A program made the translations under genes and the position numbers. Shown in pieces: positions 47,255 to 60,500 of a DNA stretch of 64,000 bases. Source of the stretch: Nautilus pompilius (taxonomy: Eukaryota > Mollusca > Cephalopoda > Nautilida > Nautilidae); NCBI GenBank assembly GCA_018389105.1, contig JACATO010000031.1, positions 62,001 through 126,000 of the forward strand. Reading direction: 5' to 3'. The notes below the pieces were generated by a model. That model did no database searches, was not told the origin of the DNA, and saw nothing but the letters and a program-made list of their open reading frames with translations. Within the stretch, counting starts at the first letter, position 1. Each line of letters begins with the position of its first letter.

Positions 47255-50200
47255 CTGAAAGAATAAGTGACTAATAGTATAAAGCAAAAAAAAGCTCTTG
47301 AGATGGGAATGCAAACATTAGCTACTGATGAAATAGTGGCATCATCTGATCAGCTGTAGCATATTTCATCTTTTCTGCTAGTGGACTTTAGTCTTAAATA
47401 TGTACATTTGACCTGAACTATCAAAGTCCTTATATATGGTAAATAAAAGTGTGTAGTGTTACATTACCAATGATGTACAAGTTTGCATCCTAGATCTCTA
47501 AATATTTTCTGCTGCAAAATTTTTGTATAGCCCACAATTCCAGAGAGAATGGTCATACAGTGGCTTCTGTAAAACAGTCCTTAGTTATGGTTTGTTTCCT
47601 TTGTTTTTTAATTATCATAATAATATTTTTTTCAAAAGAGATAATGTAGTTTTGAATCATAACTGTGTTCCTTTCAGTATCATCAAAAGCAGCCATAAGA
47701 AGTTACACTGAAGGGAAGGCAGAACAAATTTCTCTACAAACTCAAAAACAGCATCCAAATAAGCTAAGCCAACCACTTCACTAAAGTATAATATGTTCTG
47801 CACTCTAAATAGAAACGAGACAACACATCATATCTGAGCTGAGCAGCCGAAAAATAAACTATATTGCTGGCATAAAGAGACTGCTGGTTGTATTGTCAGT
47901 CTAATTACCTCAACAACAGCATTATTGTTCAACTTCTGCTTGTTTCCAACAAGAACTGGCTTGCCATCTATATAGATGGGTCTCTTCCCTTCGTTGGCCA
48001 AAAAAAAATCCCCATTGTGCCGCAGTTTGATGACACCCTGTCTCCTAGAAATCTTCCAGGCAGGCCCTTCTAACGACAAATCAACGTCTATTTGGTTATC
48101 TCTTGTAGCTCTACCTAGGGTAATCTGAAAATTTTAAACATCAAGTATTAACAAATTTACTCTTTACATAACCCACAATCTATTTTGCTGTTGTTTACAT
48201 AAGTGAAAAAAATCCAGTAGCTTTTCTTCTTCCACAATGTTTTGTTAGACATTACCACCATCCTAAACCGATGACAGGCAGGCAGGCAAAGTTATTGTAC
48301 AAGTACAAGCCATCCCATTGCAATAATTGAAAAACTTATCTACAAACTGCTGTCCAAAAAGCTTCCCATGTTTAATCTAGCAGTACATTTTGTAATTAGT
48401 ATTTTTAGGAAATTCAACATTACCCAATATTAACTGGTTTATGGAATCTTCTCAGTTTCAATTATTTTAGTTATTGTGAGCAGACAGTGGTTTCCTATAT
48501 ATAAAAAATCTTCTCCACTTCGCATTCTGGTCATGCATTTTCTAAACAGTTAAATAATAATGGAAATTATTTTTAAATGGCATGAGCACATGATTCCATA
48601 CTGAGTATACTTAACACAAGTTCTTGTACTTTAGTGTCAAAACTTTCTTGTTAATCTGAAGTCAATTTGAGTGAGCAAGAATCTGAATCAATGTACCAAT
48701 TAGTGTTTTTAAAGTTATGATGTAAATCTCAAAAAGGGTAGCAGATTAGTGTAGCATGCCCGGTCATCATGGTTGCCAGCCCAGTCCTGCACTTCCACCA
48801 TTAATGTTTGTGGTATTTGGTCAGTCATTGTATGGTTAAAAACATTTCTAGATTGGTTATCTGCATTCTTGAGAAGATTCCAGAAACCATGAAAGTTAAA
48901 GATAGACAATAGCAAAAAAGCAAACCAATGTTTTAAAATCTAAGCCTTCAAGCTTTTGGAAAATTTTGGGTGATGCTACAACCAAGAAAAAAATTTTTCA
49001 AACAGCCCAATGCAGACTTTTATGAGTACCAAACAGCATCCATTGCTTCTACAGTCTGTTGAATGGGTGTCCATTAAAATCGAGGTTTTACTCTACCCCC
49101 ATTAAAAATTTTTTCTTCAATAAAAGAACATTTGCTAACAAATTTGCCAACTTTAATTGCCCATACTTACCTCCCTTGATCTCATTAAATATCTCACCAA
49201 ACGACCTCGCAACACCGCCAATGTCTGGTTATCAAAATCAGGAGGGCTCACACCTAGAAGGTTGTTGAGTGAATGAATAAAGGTTTTAAAAATAATTAAA
49301 AATTAAAATTATACTTCGGAAAAATGTTTATTTAAAAATCTTTCAAAGATTAAAATCCAGCTATATCTGCCAATGATCTCAAATCTGAACTTCAGCTGAC
49401 TTTTAGTTTCTTAATTTTTTTTTTTTTAACGTCATGCATCTCATTCAGAGAAAATAAAAAATTCCTGCCAAAATTCCTTATTGTAGCTTCTAAAACAATC
49501 AAGTTGTTGGTGTACATCAAATTCTATAAGGTAGAAAACCCTGGTGAGTTAGTGCGATGCCACAGCTGTCAGCTAGGCGTTGCCATTTCTCACTGTGATT
49601 TTTATATTACAAAAGTCCATAAATTAAAGAATTTAAAAAAAAAAAAAAAACACCTACCAGTTACACTATCTACAAGAACCTGCCATTTTGGTAATTCTTG
49701 CTCCAAATGACGGATCTCTCGCTTATTTCTTCGGTCAGAAATTCCTAACTCTGAAATATAAAGTGTCAGACATCATTTCTTTCTTTCCATTTTCTTGTTA
49801 AGTTATTTTTCCAATCCATGAGGTGTGGGGAGGAGAAACAGTGTCAAACCCATGTACTCTAATCACAAAACAATGTAGTTGATAGTTGGTTTGAAGTTTG
49901 TTTGCAACAAACATTGATGATTCTCTATCAAAAGGTTTCCTCCAGTCAAAGAGAAAGCTAGCTTAGTGTAGTTTAGCAGTTACGAGAAGGCAGCCATGGA
50001 AGAGCTCTGAGAAAGAGAAATGGCCATCAACAATTCTTAAATTGATTAATACTATCACTATCAACCACCCTGCCAGCTATAAAGAAAAGTAATTATAGAT
50101 GTTATCTATGAACCATCTCAAACAACCTTAAGATAAGCTTAGTGAATACAAGCAAGTTATGAAGAAGAGCTGGTCACCAATTCACAAAGTAGGAACATGA

Positions 50201-51539
50201 CGAAGCCAGCTTGTTTGACCTTGCTGTGCTAGATAAGCTTCATCATAGAGTGGAACTGGAGGAGGAAAATGCCAGATAATCCTGAAAAGAGCACGTACTA
50301 TACCTAGCCATATGAACCCACCACTGTTCAAAAGGCTGCAGACCTGACTCAGTGTCCACCACAGCAGCACAAAATACAAAGCCTGTTTATAATTTGAATT
50401 AAAAAAATGTAGAGTCTAATATCTTGTTTATATTCGAAGTACTGTAGGTAAACAAAACCTTTCTCCTGCCTTGAAAAATAATCCACATAAGTAGGCAAAT
50501 GCTTCATAAATATGAAATGGGAAAGGTTGTGGTGTTCATTACCACACTTAAAGACTGAAAAAGAGAGAGCCCAAACCTTATTGCCTAGACAATAGTAGTT
50601 TCATTTTATTGTTTACGAAGATAAAATGAAAGCAGGCAGTGCTAAGCCATGGGAAACTTTAATATTATATTTGCAAAACTTCAGGAACTAGTGAAGAAAA
50701 AACACCTACCATTTTCTAGTATCTCATCTCTTGGCTCCCTGCAATTAAAAATTAGCAAAGTTTAGTAAACCAGTTAGAGATGTTTTCAACTCACTATGTA
50801 AGACAAAAACATGCACTCACAAAATAGCAGTGTAAAATATAATTACAGAAAAACAGTAAACAAATTCCAAAATATCTCAAACTGTATCTTCTTCAATCTG
50901 TGACTAATTAAAACCAAACTCAACCACAAAAAATACAAAACAATTGAAAACTGCATTTATATATACAAGTTTGAGAAAACTGCAAACAATAAAAATATGC
51001 AAATTTAACCTCCCATTATGTTGAGATTTAGGTTACATCTATTGTGTTCTGGGCTGAGATCATTTTTGCATACAAGATCAAAGAACTAGAACAAATAAAA
51101 CATCATCGAAGTTGTTTATTTGTCATGTGTATTCAAGACTAAACTAGGCAAAGTCGCAAAATATCAGAAAATAATAATTTTAAAAAAAACCTTCCAGCTT
51201 TAAGCTTGGTGGGAAGTGGTGTCAGATCAAATAAATCCAAAACATAATAGAAGGGTTTAGAAAAAAACAAGAAAAACAAAGGAATGGAAGTTTGATTTTC
51301 ATTCAAAACAAAATTCAGATGTTTGATAAATAATGATTCTTGGATTTAGAGTTTGACATCATTTAAATTAAGAAAGATGAGTCAAAAGGGCAGGATTCTC
51401 TCTGCTGGACAGACACAATGCAAACCTCATGGACCACAGATGGTCTTGCACATGCACACACACCTGACATTGAACAAAGTACACAACATGCAATTTGTAC
51501 AGGAGAGGATTATAGCCCTTAAATTTCAAATGTCTGCTA

Positions 51540-51581
<42 letters not shown>

Positions 51582-54500
51582 ATGAATATGGTAGAGTTCC
51601 CCAGATTGTTCAACAACCAAAAAACAAAAACAAAAAACTAATTATTGAAACTAGTCAGTGACAATAAATACTAGTTATAATTATGTAGAGGGGAGCTGGA
51701 TGTTCCAAGACTTAGTAAGGCCCTTGTCTGCCAAAAATATCAAACATTTTTAAACATTAACTGCAGCAGACTGTTCTACGCATTCACTACTCTATTACTG
51801 GAAATAAGCTTACGCAGGCAAACAAGCCTACTATAGTTGTTTAAAAATTTTGTAACTATATCCCCTTGTTCTTTGAGATGAGAAAACAAAGAAGTGCAAT
51901 TTGTCCACCTTATTCTTTTAAAATTCTAAAAGTCTATTGGATCCCTATTCAATCTGCAAGATTAAAAAGTTTCAATTTTGTTAAACATTCAGAATAACTG
52001 ATCTTTCATTCATTAAATCATTCTAGTAAAATGTCTTCGAGCCCTCTATAAAATGTCACTCTCCTTAACAAGAAATAAGAACCAAACCTGCACTGTATAC
52101 TCTATATGTGGTCTAACTAAAGTTTTAAGTTCAATTCAGTAATGATAAGATTCCATTGGACCTACCTACTGCCTAATCACACTGCTTATTCAATTCTGAG
52201 TTATAGTGAATAGCCATGTCAAGATCTTTCTCCTCATTAGTAGTCCTAATAAAATCAGCTTTCGAGGTACAGGAATTGTTGCAATTACCATGGCCACATA
52301 TGATGTAGTTGAAGCTGTTAGTCCTTACACTGCATAAAAATTCAGGGATGGCTAGACCTAACTTTGATACTGTGATGAGATATGTGGCAATGTATAGTGG
52401 AAATGTATGCACCCAGAGGGAAAAGATTTCTACTGCAAAATGCCTGTGTGCTCTCTATCAGCCTTGTCCAATCATGGCATCTCAACACTTTTGAGTTACA
52501 GCTCTGAAACATTCATTCACAATCTCCCTGTGTAAAAATATATGGCAAGTGTTCTTGGAAAAAAATTGCCAATATTGCACAAAACATGAAAGATAAATAA
52601 AGTTAATGTGCACATAGCACACTGCATATCAATGACATCATCAAATACTGTTGAAAGTGTAAAAAAGCCAGTAAAACATGAGAGCGAATATATAATTTCC
52701 TCAGCATCATTAAGTATAATCTCTTAGAAATAGTGTAATTACATTTTAAAATTGCTTATAATACAAATACACTTATGATCAGAGCTGCTGTATAATAATA
52801 CGTGAAATTTTAAAGAGCACGAAGTACAAGATCAAAGATTTTTAATATTTTCTATCATCTAACTTAATAATCCTTTTTGTACAGGAGTTAAAGATCTGTA
52901 CACAACAACCCTTAAATTAAAGCTTTTCCAGTGTAATTGTTATAGTTATAAAATGCAAGACAAACAAGAACCAAACTAAATAGTATGGGTATGAAGGCTC
53001 TTGTGAACCAGCAGTCCTGGCAATGTTTAATACTGCTGATCCAAGAGTAGTTTTATCCAGAGATTGTTGAACTACAAGCTCATGAAAGAATGAGTAATCC
53101 ACACCTAAACAGTGCTGGCAAAAGTCCAGTTATTATAGTGTATTAAGCAAAACCAATTAAGCAGCTGGTGTGCTGTTGGATTATTCAGAACTCGTGTAAA
53201 AATGGTAGCCAGACTACAACTAGGACACAATCTATGCATAAACTATACACAAATAATTCAGTAAAAAAAAATAATTTAAAAAGTGAAACACCAACATAAT
53301 GCTTCCTTTTTTTAATGAAAAAGAATTACAATAAAAATTGCTCTGAAATAATTCTTTTGTAAAATAATAATTTCATTAATTTGTCTCCTTATTTCTTAAA
53401 TTTATTTAGAAAGAAATTTTTGCAAGGAGATTCATCCAGTATAAGAACAAAAAGACCCAGTCAGAAATCTCTATTGGCAGAGGATATACCATTAAATTTA
53501 GGAATAATTTTGTAAGAAGTGTGCTGGATTCTGAATAAGTGCTACCTGGCAGTTGGTATGGTCTTCAATAAAACTGGTTTTTGCTAGTTCCACTTAAGTA
53601 CCTTTTCAACATGTCCAAAATCTAACATTAAAGAATCTCTATAAATCAATCTGTGTTGTAATGTTATAAAATCCGAGGTAGACCACATCCCTGCAAATAA
53701 TAACTGTATATCATGAAACATGAAACTATAAAGCTAAAATGATATTTGGTAAACTGGAACTAAAAATTCATTTAAAATATATGCATTTCACCCATTTTTT
53801 TTTACCGTAGTTCATCATCATTCATAAGATCTTCAGCATCAGAAAAGTTCAGAACATGATCACCTCGAGGCATTGGTTGTACTGGAACAGACAAAAAAAA
53901 GAGTTGTTGTTTAGAGAAAACATTTATGAAAATCTCTCTTCCTCTGCCACAGAAGGTAGTAGGTTGCTGTGAACAGAACAGTAAAGTTAAAAGAATACCA
54001 AAATATTTTACTACTTGAATATACAGTTTACAGCATATATGAAGACAGCAGATAGCCAAGTCTCTCCTACAGTACAGTAATTACAGTTAATAAGAAATGA
54101 ATATCCTAACAAACAAATACTTCTGCCCAGTTAACTTGAAATTATATAAAGTCTCTGCTTCTTCGTCAACATGGCACACATACAGAAGACAAAGAGCATA
54201 ATTAAAACAAGAAAGGCTGTGGAAGGAAGAAATGCTTAACTAAAGACAAGGAAAGAATGTTACTGAGGGTCAGAAGAAAGGGCAATCTAGAACTTGCAAA
54301 TGAAATACATGAAAGCATGAATTAAGATATTAGTGTTTTATTATGAAAAAAGTACTTGAGCAGCAAATTTTTAATGGTAAAATAACAGAAAAGAAGCCAC
54401 TGCTAAGAGGAAAAAGACAAAGATGAGCAAGTGCAAGAAATCAGAAGAAAGTTGAATTGTTTGATACAAAAAGGTGGTCTAGAGGTACACAAAATAGCAT

Positions 54501-57500
54501 GTGTGCAATTAAGACAGTAAAGCATTGAAAATATGCAGTTCATGGGTAAACATCCATGAGTGCAGTTGACAAATTGGTTAGAATTGATGGAGGAATAGAT
54601 GCCAAAGAGTCCAAGAAAATTCTTGTTCATCATGTCATAGTTGATGGATGTAATCAGACTGCTACAAGTTTCATATTCTTGCAAGATAATGTCCACAAAT
54701 ATACAAACAAACTTATTACTGCTTGCCTGGAATCTAAGAAAACCCAAGAATCTTTTAAGCAGCTACCAGAGTGATAAAAAATAAAAAATAAAATAAAAAA
54801 TGTCACTGGTTGTGTGTAGCGATATATGAATTTTGAAAAAGTCTGAGCTCAAAATCCCCGACTACCTCTGAAAAAAGTTTGCAAGACATTTTGATCTCAA
54901 TTCTTTAACAGTTCATTAAAAAAGACAAAAACTGATGAACTGTCCGATAGTATGCTAAGTCCCAATCCTTACAGCGTTATTCTTTTTATCATTTAACATA
55001 TCACATTACTGACTTATGTAATTAGAATTCAGATTTTCTTTGCCATACAAATGAATTGTCATTGGCAAGCCTTCTAATTTTTTGGCATTATTAGTACAGG
55101 CATAGCTCAGCCTCTGATAACAAGATTCTTTAATATGAAGTTTATCCACCTCCCCCAGTCTTTTTTTTTTTTTGCTTAAAATTTTAATAAAATAATAAAG
55201 AAAAACAAAGAAACTAATGGAATCCAACAAGAATGCATCACCAAAGTCTCTTGTTTTGATTTCAGCCAATCAGAAAGCAGTTCACCACTAAAAAAAAACC
55301 CACCATCAGTTCAAACCTAACACCTGGCATATACATACGGATTGTATCTCACTATTTCCCTTTTTTATTTAAAATATTTATTATTAGCCACCCTATGCCA
55401 GCCAGGTGGTCATCAAGAGATAGTGTTGCGTGTGTGCCTAAAAGGAAGCGGCAGTCTATCTCGCTGGATGTAAAAATGCAGGCCATACAATGAGTTGAGG
55501 CAAGGGAGAAGTATAATGTGGCACACTTGCTAGGTATGGCTTCAGTCCACACTAAAAACCATCTTAAACCAAGCAGACGGTATGAAAGATTCAATTAAAA
55601 CAGCAGGTGTATCAACTGAAAATTAACTTGCACAAGCAGCAGCATAATAGTGAATTAAAGATTTTTTGAAATCTTATAACATAATGAAAGAGATTGATAA
55701 CATCAGAGACACCTAGCAAGAGGTGACAAGCGAGTGCATGAACGTGGTGTGGCGTAAGCTGTGGGCAGACATCAGTGACTTTGCTCGCTTTGGGACTGAG
55801 ATGACAGCAATTAGAAATGTTGTTGTTAAGCCAGCAAAGGAAGTAGACATTGATGATGTGAAGAGCTTCTCAACTCTGAGGAGTTACTTACCAACAAAGA
55901 TTTGCAAGAACACAACAGGAACAGCCAATGAGAGATGAACAAGACCCGGTTGCCGATGAAATGCCAGAAAAAGTGTTAACAATTAAATTTTTGTCTGAAA
56001 ATACTGCAAAGATTATGGATGCAATGGATGCCTTCTTAAATGATGATCCAGACTGGGAACAAAGCAGTCCTGTCAGGAAGGCAGTGTTGAAAGAAATCTG
56101 CTATTGTGAGATTTTGAAAGAGAGGAAAGAAGGAGAGTCAACATTTGATGCATCCATCAAAATGTTTTCTGTTCAGCAACTACAAGAAACAGAGCCAGGA
56201 CCATCAAACCAGTATTCGGGCAGCTCATCACAATTAGCGACACTCATCCACCACTGCCAAGTTGGAGTAAAGGTTGGCAATGGTGGTAAAACGTACTGAT
56301 GCAAGCTCTGGAAAGTCAATGGTGAGCCTAATTGTTTTTTTTTTTTCCCTGTTTTATTGAAGGTGTATCTATGATAATGTTTTATAATGTTATATTTATT
56401 GGACTCGTACATCTTGTACAGTATGCAAAGGACTGGAACCTATTCCCAATCGCCTCATGTTGAAACTACCTCTGACACTGAAGTTTCTGAGAACAAAGTG
56501 GATTGGTATTGTAAGTAATTCTTTTAAATAAAATTAACAGGATGAGATCTTAATAATTCTAAAACTATATTCAATACATTTGTGGTACTCAAGCTGATTT
56601 ATGAAAAAACTATTTTATTAATATACTAACATCAAGAGAAAGTGTCTGGACAAGGTGATGAATGACTTGTATTTTGCTTTCTTCTGTATTCAACTTATGT
56701 AAACCACACTTTGTTCAACTTTCAAAACCACAAAGCTGAATAAAATATAGTCTGACTTCTTGCACCTCTGCACATCAGCAGCCAGTTACATGTGACAGCA
56801 TCAGTCTTAAATAAAGTCAAGCAATGCCACAAACTGAACAATGGGTGCTGCAGCTGAGTGTATTACAACTGTTGGTGTTTAGATTCTGGTGGGTTATCTT
56901 CCTTTATACTCACTTCCCACCCCCTGAAAAAAAAAGAAGAAAGAAAGAATGACTATTATGCGGGATTATTTTTGTAATTTTTTTTCTCTTCTTTCTTTCA
57001 CAATTTTATCCTACACTTCAGATAAAAGTTGTCATTCTTTGCTAGAACGAAATGGGGGAAAAAACCTCACAAACTAAATATGATTAGAATATAGAAATAG
57101 TAATAACAATAGGCTACACTGTTCTGGAGACAATTTAAATGGGGTTACAATTACCAGATTTGAAGCATCAAAGTTGAGTGCAGCTAAAAAATAAAGAAAT
57201 AATCTAGTAGACAGGAAGGTCTGTGTGCGTGCACGCATTTACATTACACGAGAAAAGCGGGTAGTTGTCTATGTAGTTTACTAAAAAAACAGTAATATCG
57301 TGTGAAGAAAGGAGGTAAAAATTATATACCCCACCCTGAAATCAGTCCCAGCCCCAGAAGGAAATTAAGAAAAAAGAAGTAGTAGTAAAGTCAAACATAC
57401 TTGATTGGTCAGGTAACAGGTGGTATTGCTTCATCAAGACCCAGTGGTTGTGCAAGGCTTTAGCTATCCTGGTTGGATGGAACATGCTTGCATGTTTATT

Positions 57501-60500
57501 CAAGAGATCCTGAAACACTTCTAAAGTTGGCTGGCTTGTCTAGGAAAAAAAAAAAAAAAAAGTGTCACACTGTCTTTGCTAAGCTGAGTCAGGTATGAAA
57601 TATCTGAAACTTCCAGGTAAAACATATGGTTGGTTAATAATTAAAAAATGCTGAAATGTAAACACTAGACAACATTTAAACTGCACCACAGAACTGAATG
57701 CCAACTTTCACTTTTAGGTGCAATGCTCAGCAAGATAATGTTCGAAATAGGCAGCTTAAAGCTGCCCTTAGCATGTGATGCATGATCCCGTCTCACCAAG
57801 TTAAGTGAATGGTGTATTGCATCACAGATCTTGAGCAGCATGGTTATAAAGAATCAATCCACTTGGCTTTGAAACCCAACACAAACACGCTCAGTAACTG
57901 ACAGGAAGGTTTAGATATTCCAAAAAGCAATATCTAATTGGGCTAAATAAAGCATTTACCAAATGACCGCATTCAGCTTCACCAACTATCCAAAAACAGA
58001 AACACCTATTGCAAAATAACAATACTGCACACAAAGTACTCTCAGCTCTAAACTGTGATGACGACAATGAAAAAAAAAAAAAAATCAACAAACATAGGTT
58101 CATTAGTTAATTATATTAATAAGGTGATTGGTAAAGCCTGAACTAGCCCACTAACTTCTGTAACTAATTCTTATCATTTGATGATGTTAAAAACAAAGAA
58201 ATAAACTGCACTGGTTTTTGTCGTTATATAAATTTGTTTCAACTTTCTGAAAAAAAATTTTAATGTTAACACACAAAATACAACACCAAAGAAAAATAAA
58301 TAAATGGTGGTTAAAAAAGGGTGGCAAATTTTTTCAAACCTAGTTCATTATCAGCAAAATACTAATGAACAAAACGCCAGGCCTCCATGTGGTGCAAAAA
58401 TAGCAACAGTTTGGTTGTCAACTCTGGAGATATTGGAATACAAAAAAAATTTTTTAAGCAAACAAAGGAAAACGGGAACCATCCCCCAACTACATTTTAC
58501 TTTCATACACACCAAAAACAACTAATAAACTCCACCATACTGTGGCAAGACTGCAAGAATTTAATATCCAGAATTTCTGTTCGCAGTTTTAAAAGTGAAC
58601 TCCAGCCAGTCACAAAATGCCAACCCAATTTGTATGGTTCTTATTTTGTTAATTTTAGTGTTCTTGCTTATTTCAGTTAACTGAAACTTTTCTGGTTGGA
58701 AGAACCAGCTCTGAAATCTTTCATGTGAGAGGTCAAACCTATGAAGAAAATGAATTCTTCATAAAGTACTCTATTCCTTTTTGCTCTTGCATAATCTGAG
58801 TCAAGCAGTAAACAGTGAAAGAGAAAAATTTGGTTTCATCCTTCTTAGCAAAAAGGTCACAAAAAGAAGTAATTCTGAAAGTTCATCTGCAAAATATAGT
58901 AGTTCCTTTGAGCTTTATTAAAATTAGAATAATACTTCATTTTATTTTTTTCTGCCTAAATGCTGTTTTTAACAAAAAGGAAACAAGAATGATCCTGTGA
59001 AAGAGAAACTGATCTAGGTGCAGTGAATGCAAGTACTTGAAAATTTCTACTTAGCTAACAGTCATTTATTTAAACAGATAATTAAAAAGTCTTTAATGAA
59101 GATAATTAGCTTTGCATCACTGTACAACCTTCATTTTCAATTATTAAATTTATAATACTAAAAATACAAATATAGTTAACTCAAAAAAGTTTTCTACCAG
59201 GTTAGATGGGATAAAGATTTGAATAAAAATCTCATTCAGAAGCTTCATCAACACATCCTGCTGCTTGATTCTGTGCACCCAGTTGGTGTTTATATCTTAA
59301 CATCATCCTTCAGGTATATTCTGCTCTGCTTTTCTTTCTTTCTCTTGTGATCATGGACAAGAAAAAAAGAAAATCCATGCTGTTAATGAACAGTTGAAGT
59401 TTAAAAAAATTTAGTAACAAAAAATCTATCAGCACTTTTGGTGGGAGCATTAAATGAAGGCAAAGTCTATTCCATGTTATTAAAATTGTATACTGTGTGG
59501 TTGGGTAAGCTACACAATGCCCAGTAAAGAGCAATGACTAAAATTGTTACTTTGAACAACTCGCTGCTTCAGGCATTACAAATAGTTATAATATCGTTAA
59601 AATGTTAAAATAATTTGTTCATGTACAAAAATTTATTTATTCAGTAGTAAGTCGGTTTAATCATTTTCTTTTCTGCATTTTCCCCAAAGAGTGACAATGA
59701 TTCTTACTTGTATCTACAGTCCAAGTGATACATGAAATAACATTAATCTTGCTCACTTGATAAAGTAGGTTGATAACAAACCAGTCATTGCTTCAGTCTA
59801 TAAGTACTTACTGAAGTCACTCTTCCCAGCAGTTCCTCCTCTGATTTACTGAATAATGTTTTAGCCTGGATGGATGAAATGATATCTGGATGTAACTGCT
59901 TCATGCACGTCACAGCCAACCTAAAACAGACAGCACCATGACCTAAACTTCACGTTACAAATTGATAAAATATATGTAGTTTACTTTGAATGAGAAAAAA
60001 AAAAAAAATTACAGATGACTGTTTTGTGTTTTCCTTGTTCACATTAATTCAGGTTACCATCTATTGAAAAAGTCATAATTACATATTTAACAAAAACAAA
60101 TTATCAGAAACAAATTTATGCTCAACCATTATTGCAACACCTTGAATGCTAGATCTACATTACACTTAGCAGCTGCTAGACAAACATTTATCCAAAGCCA
60201 TTTGATCTTATTCCAGATGTTGGCTATGTGATGTGATTATTGCAGTGAAAGAGTTCCTTTGTATTTCAGATATTAAATTAACAAATAAACAAACAAAATC
60301 ATGCTTACTTTGAAATAACAGGGTCATAGAGTAGAGCATACCATCGCTCTTGAATTTCCTTTAGAGTGAATTTGCAGGAAAACTTGACACCCAAGTGAAC
60401 TGCCATCAAGTCATTTGTCTAAAAATATAATCACATTCTTGTTTGTATTCAGTCTCTGAAGCTTCAAGGTAAAAGGAATCGAGATCAAAGTTATAAACTG

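Larger units (their letters stand above)
50739..53805 (-). other. MCRS1 intron 8
   Basis: 3.07 kb with a CT/AT microsatellite (51543-51581) and a CR1-like LINE 3' piece (about 51690-52330). The remainder (52330-53805) is AT-rich with nothing recognised. Confidence 0.75.
53882..57400 (-). other. MCRS1 intron 7
   Basis: 3.5 kb containing a Tc1 relic (about 54403-54775) and an internally deleted Tigger-like element (about 55438-56299); the remainder is AT-rich. Confidence 0.75.
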
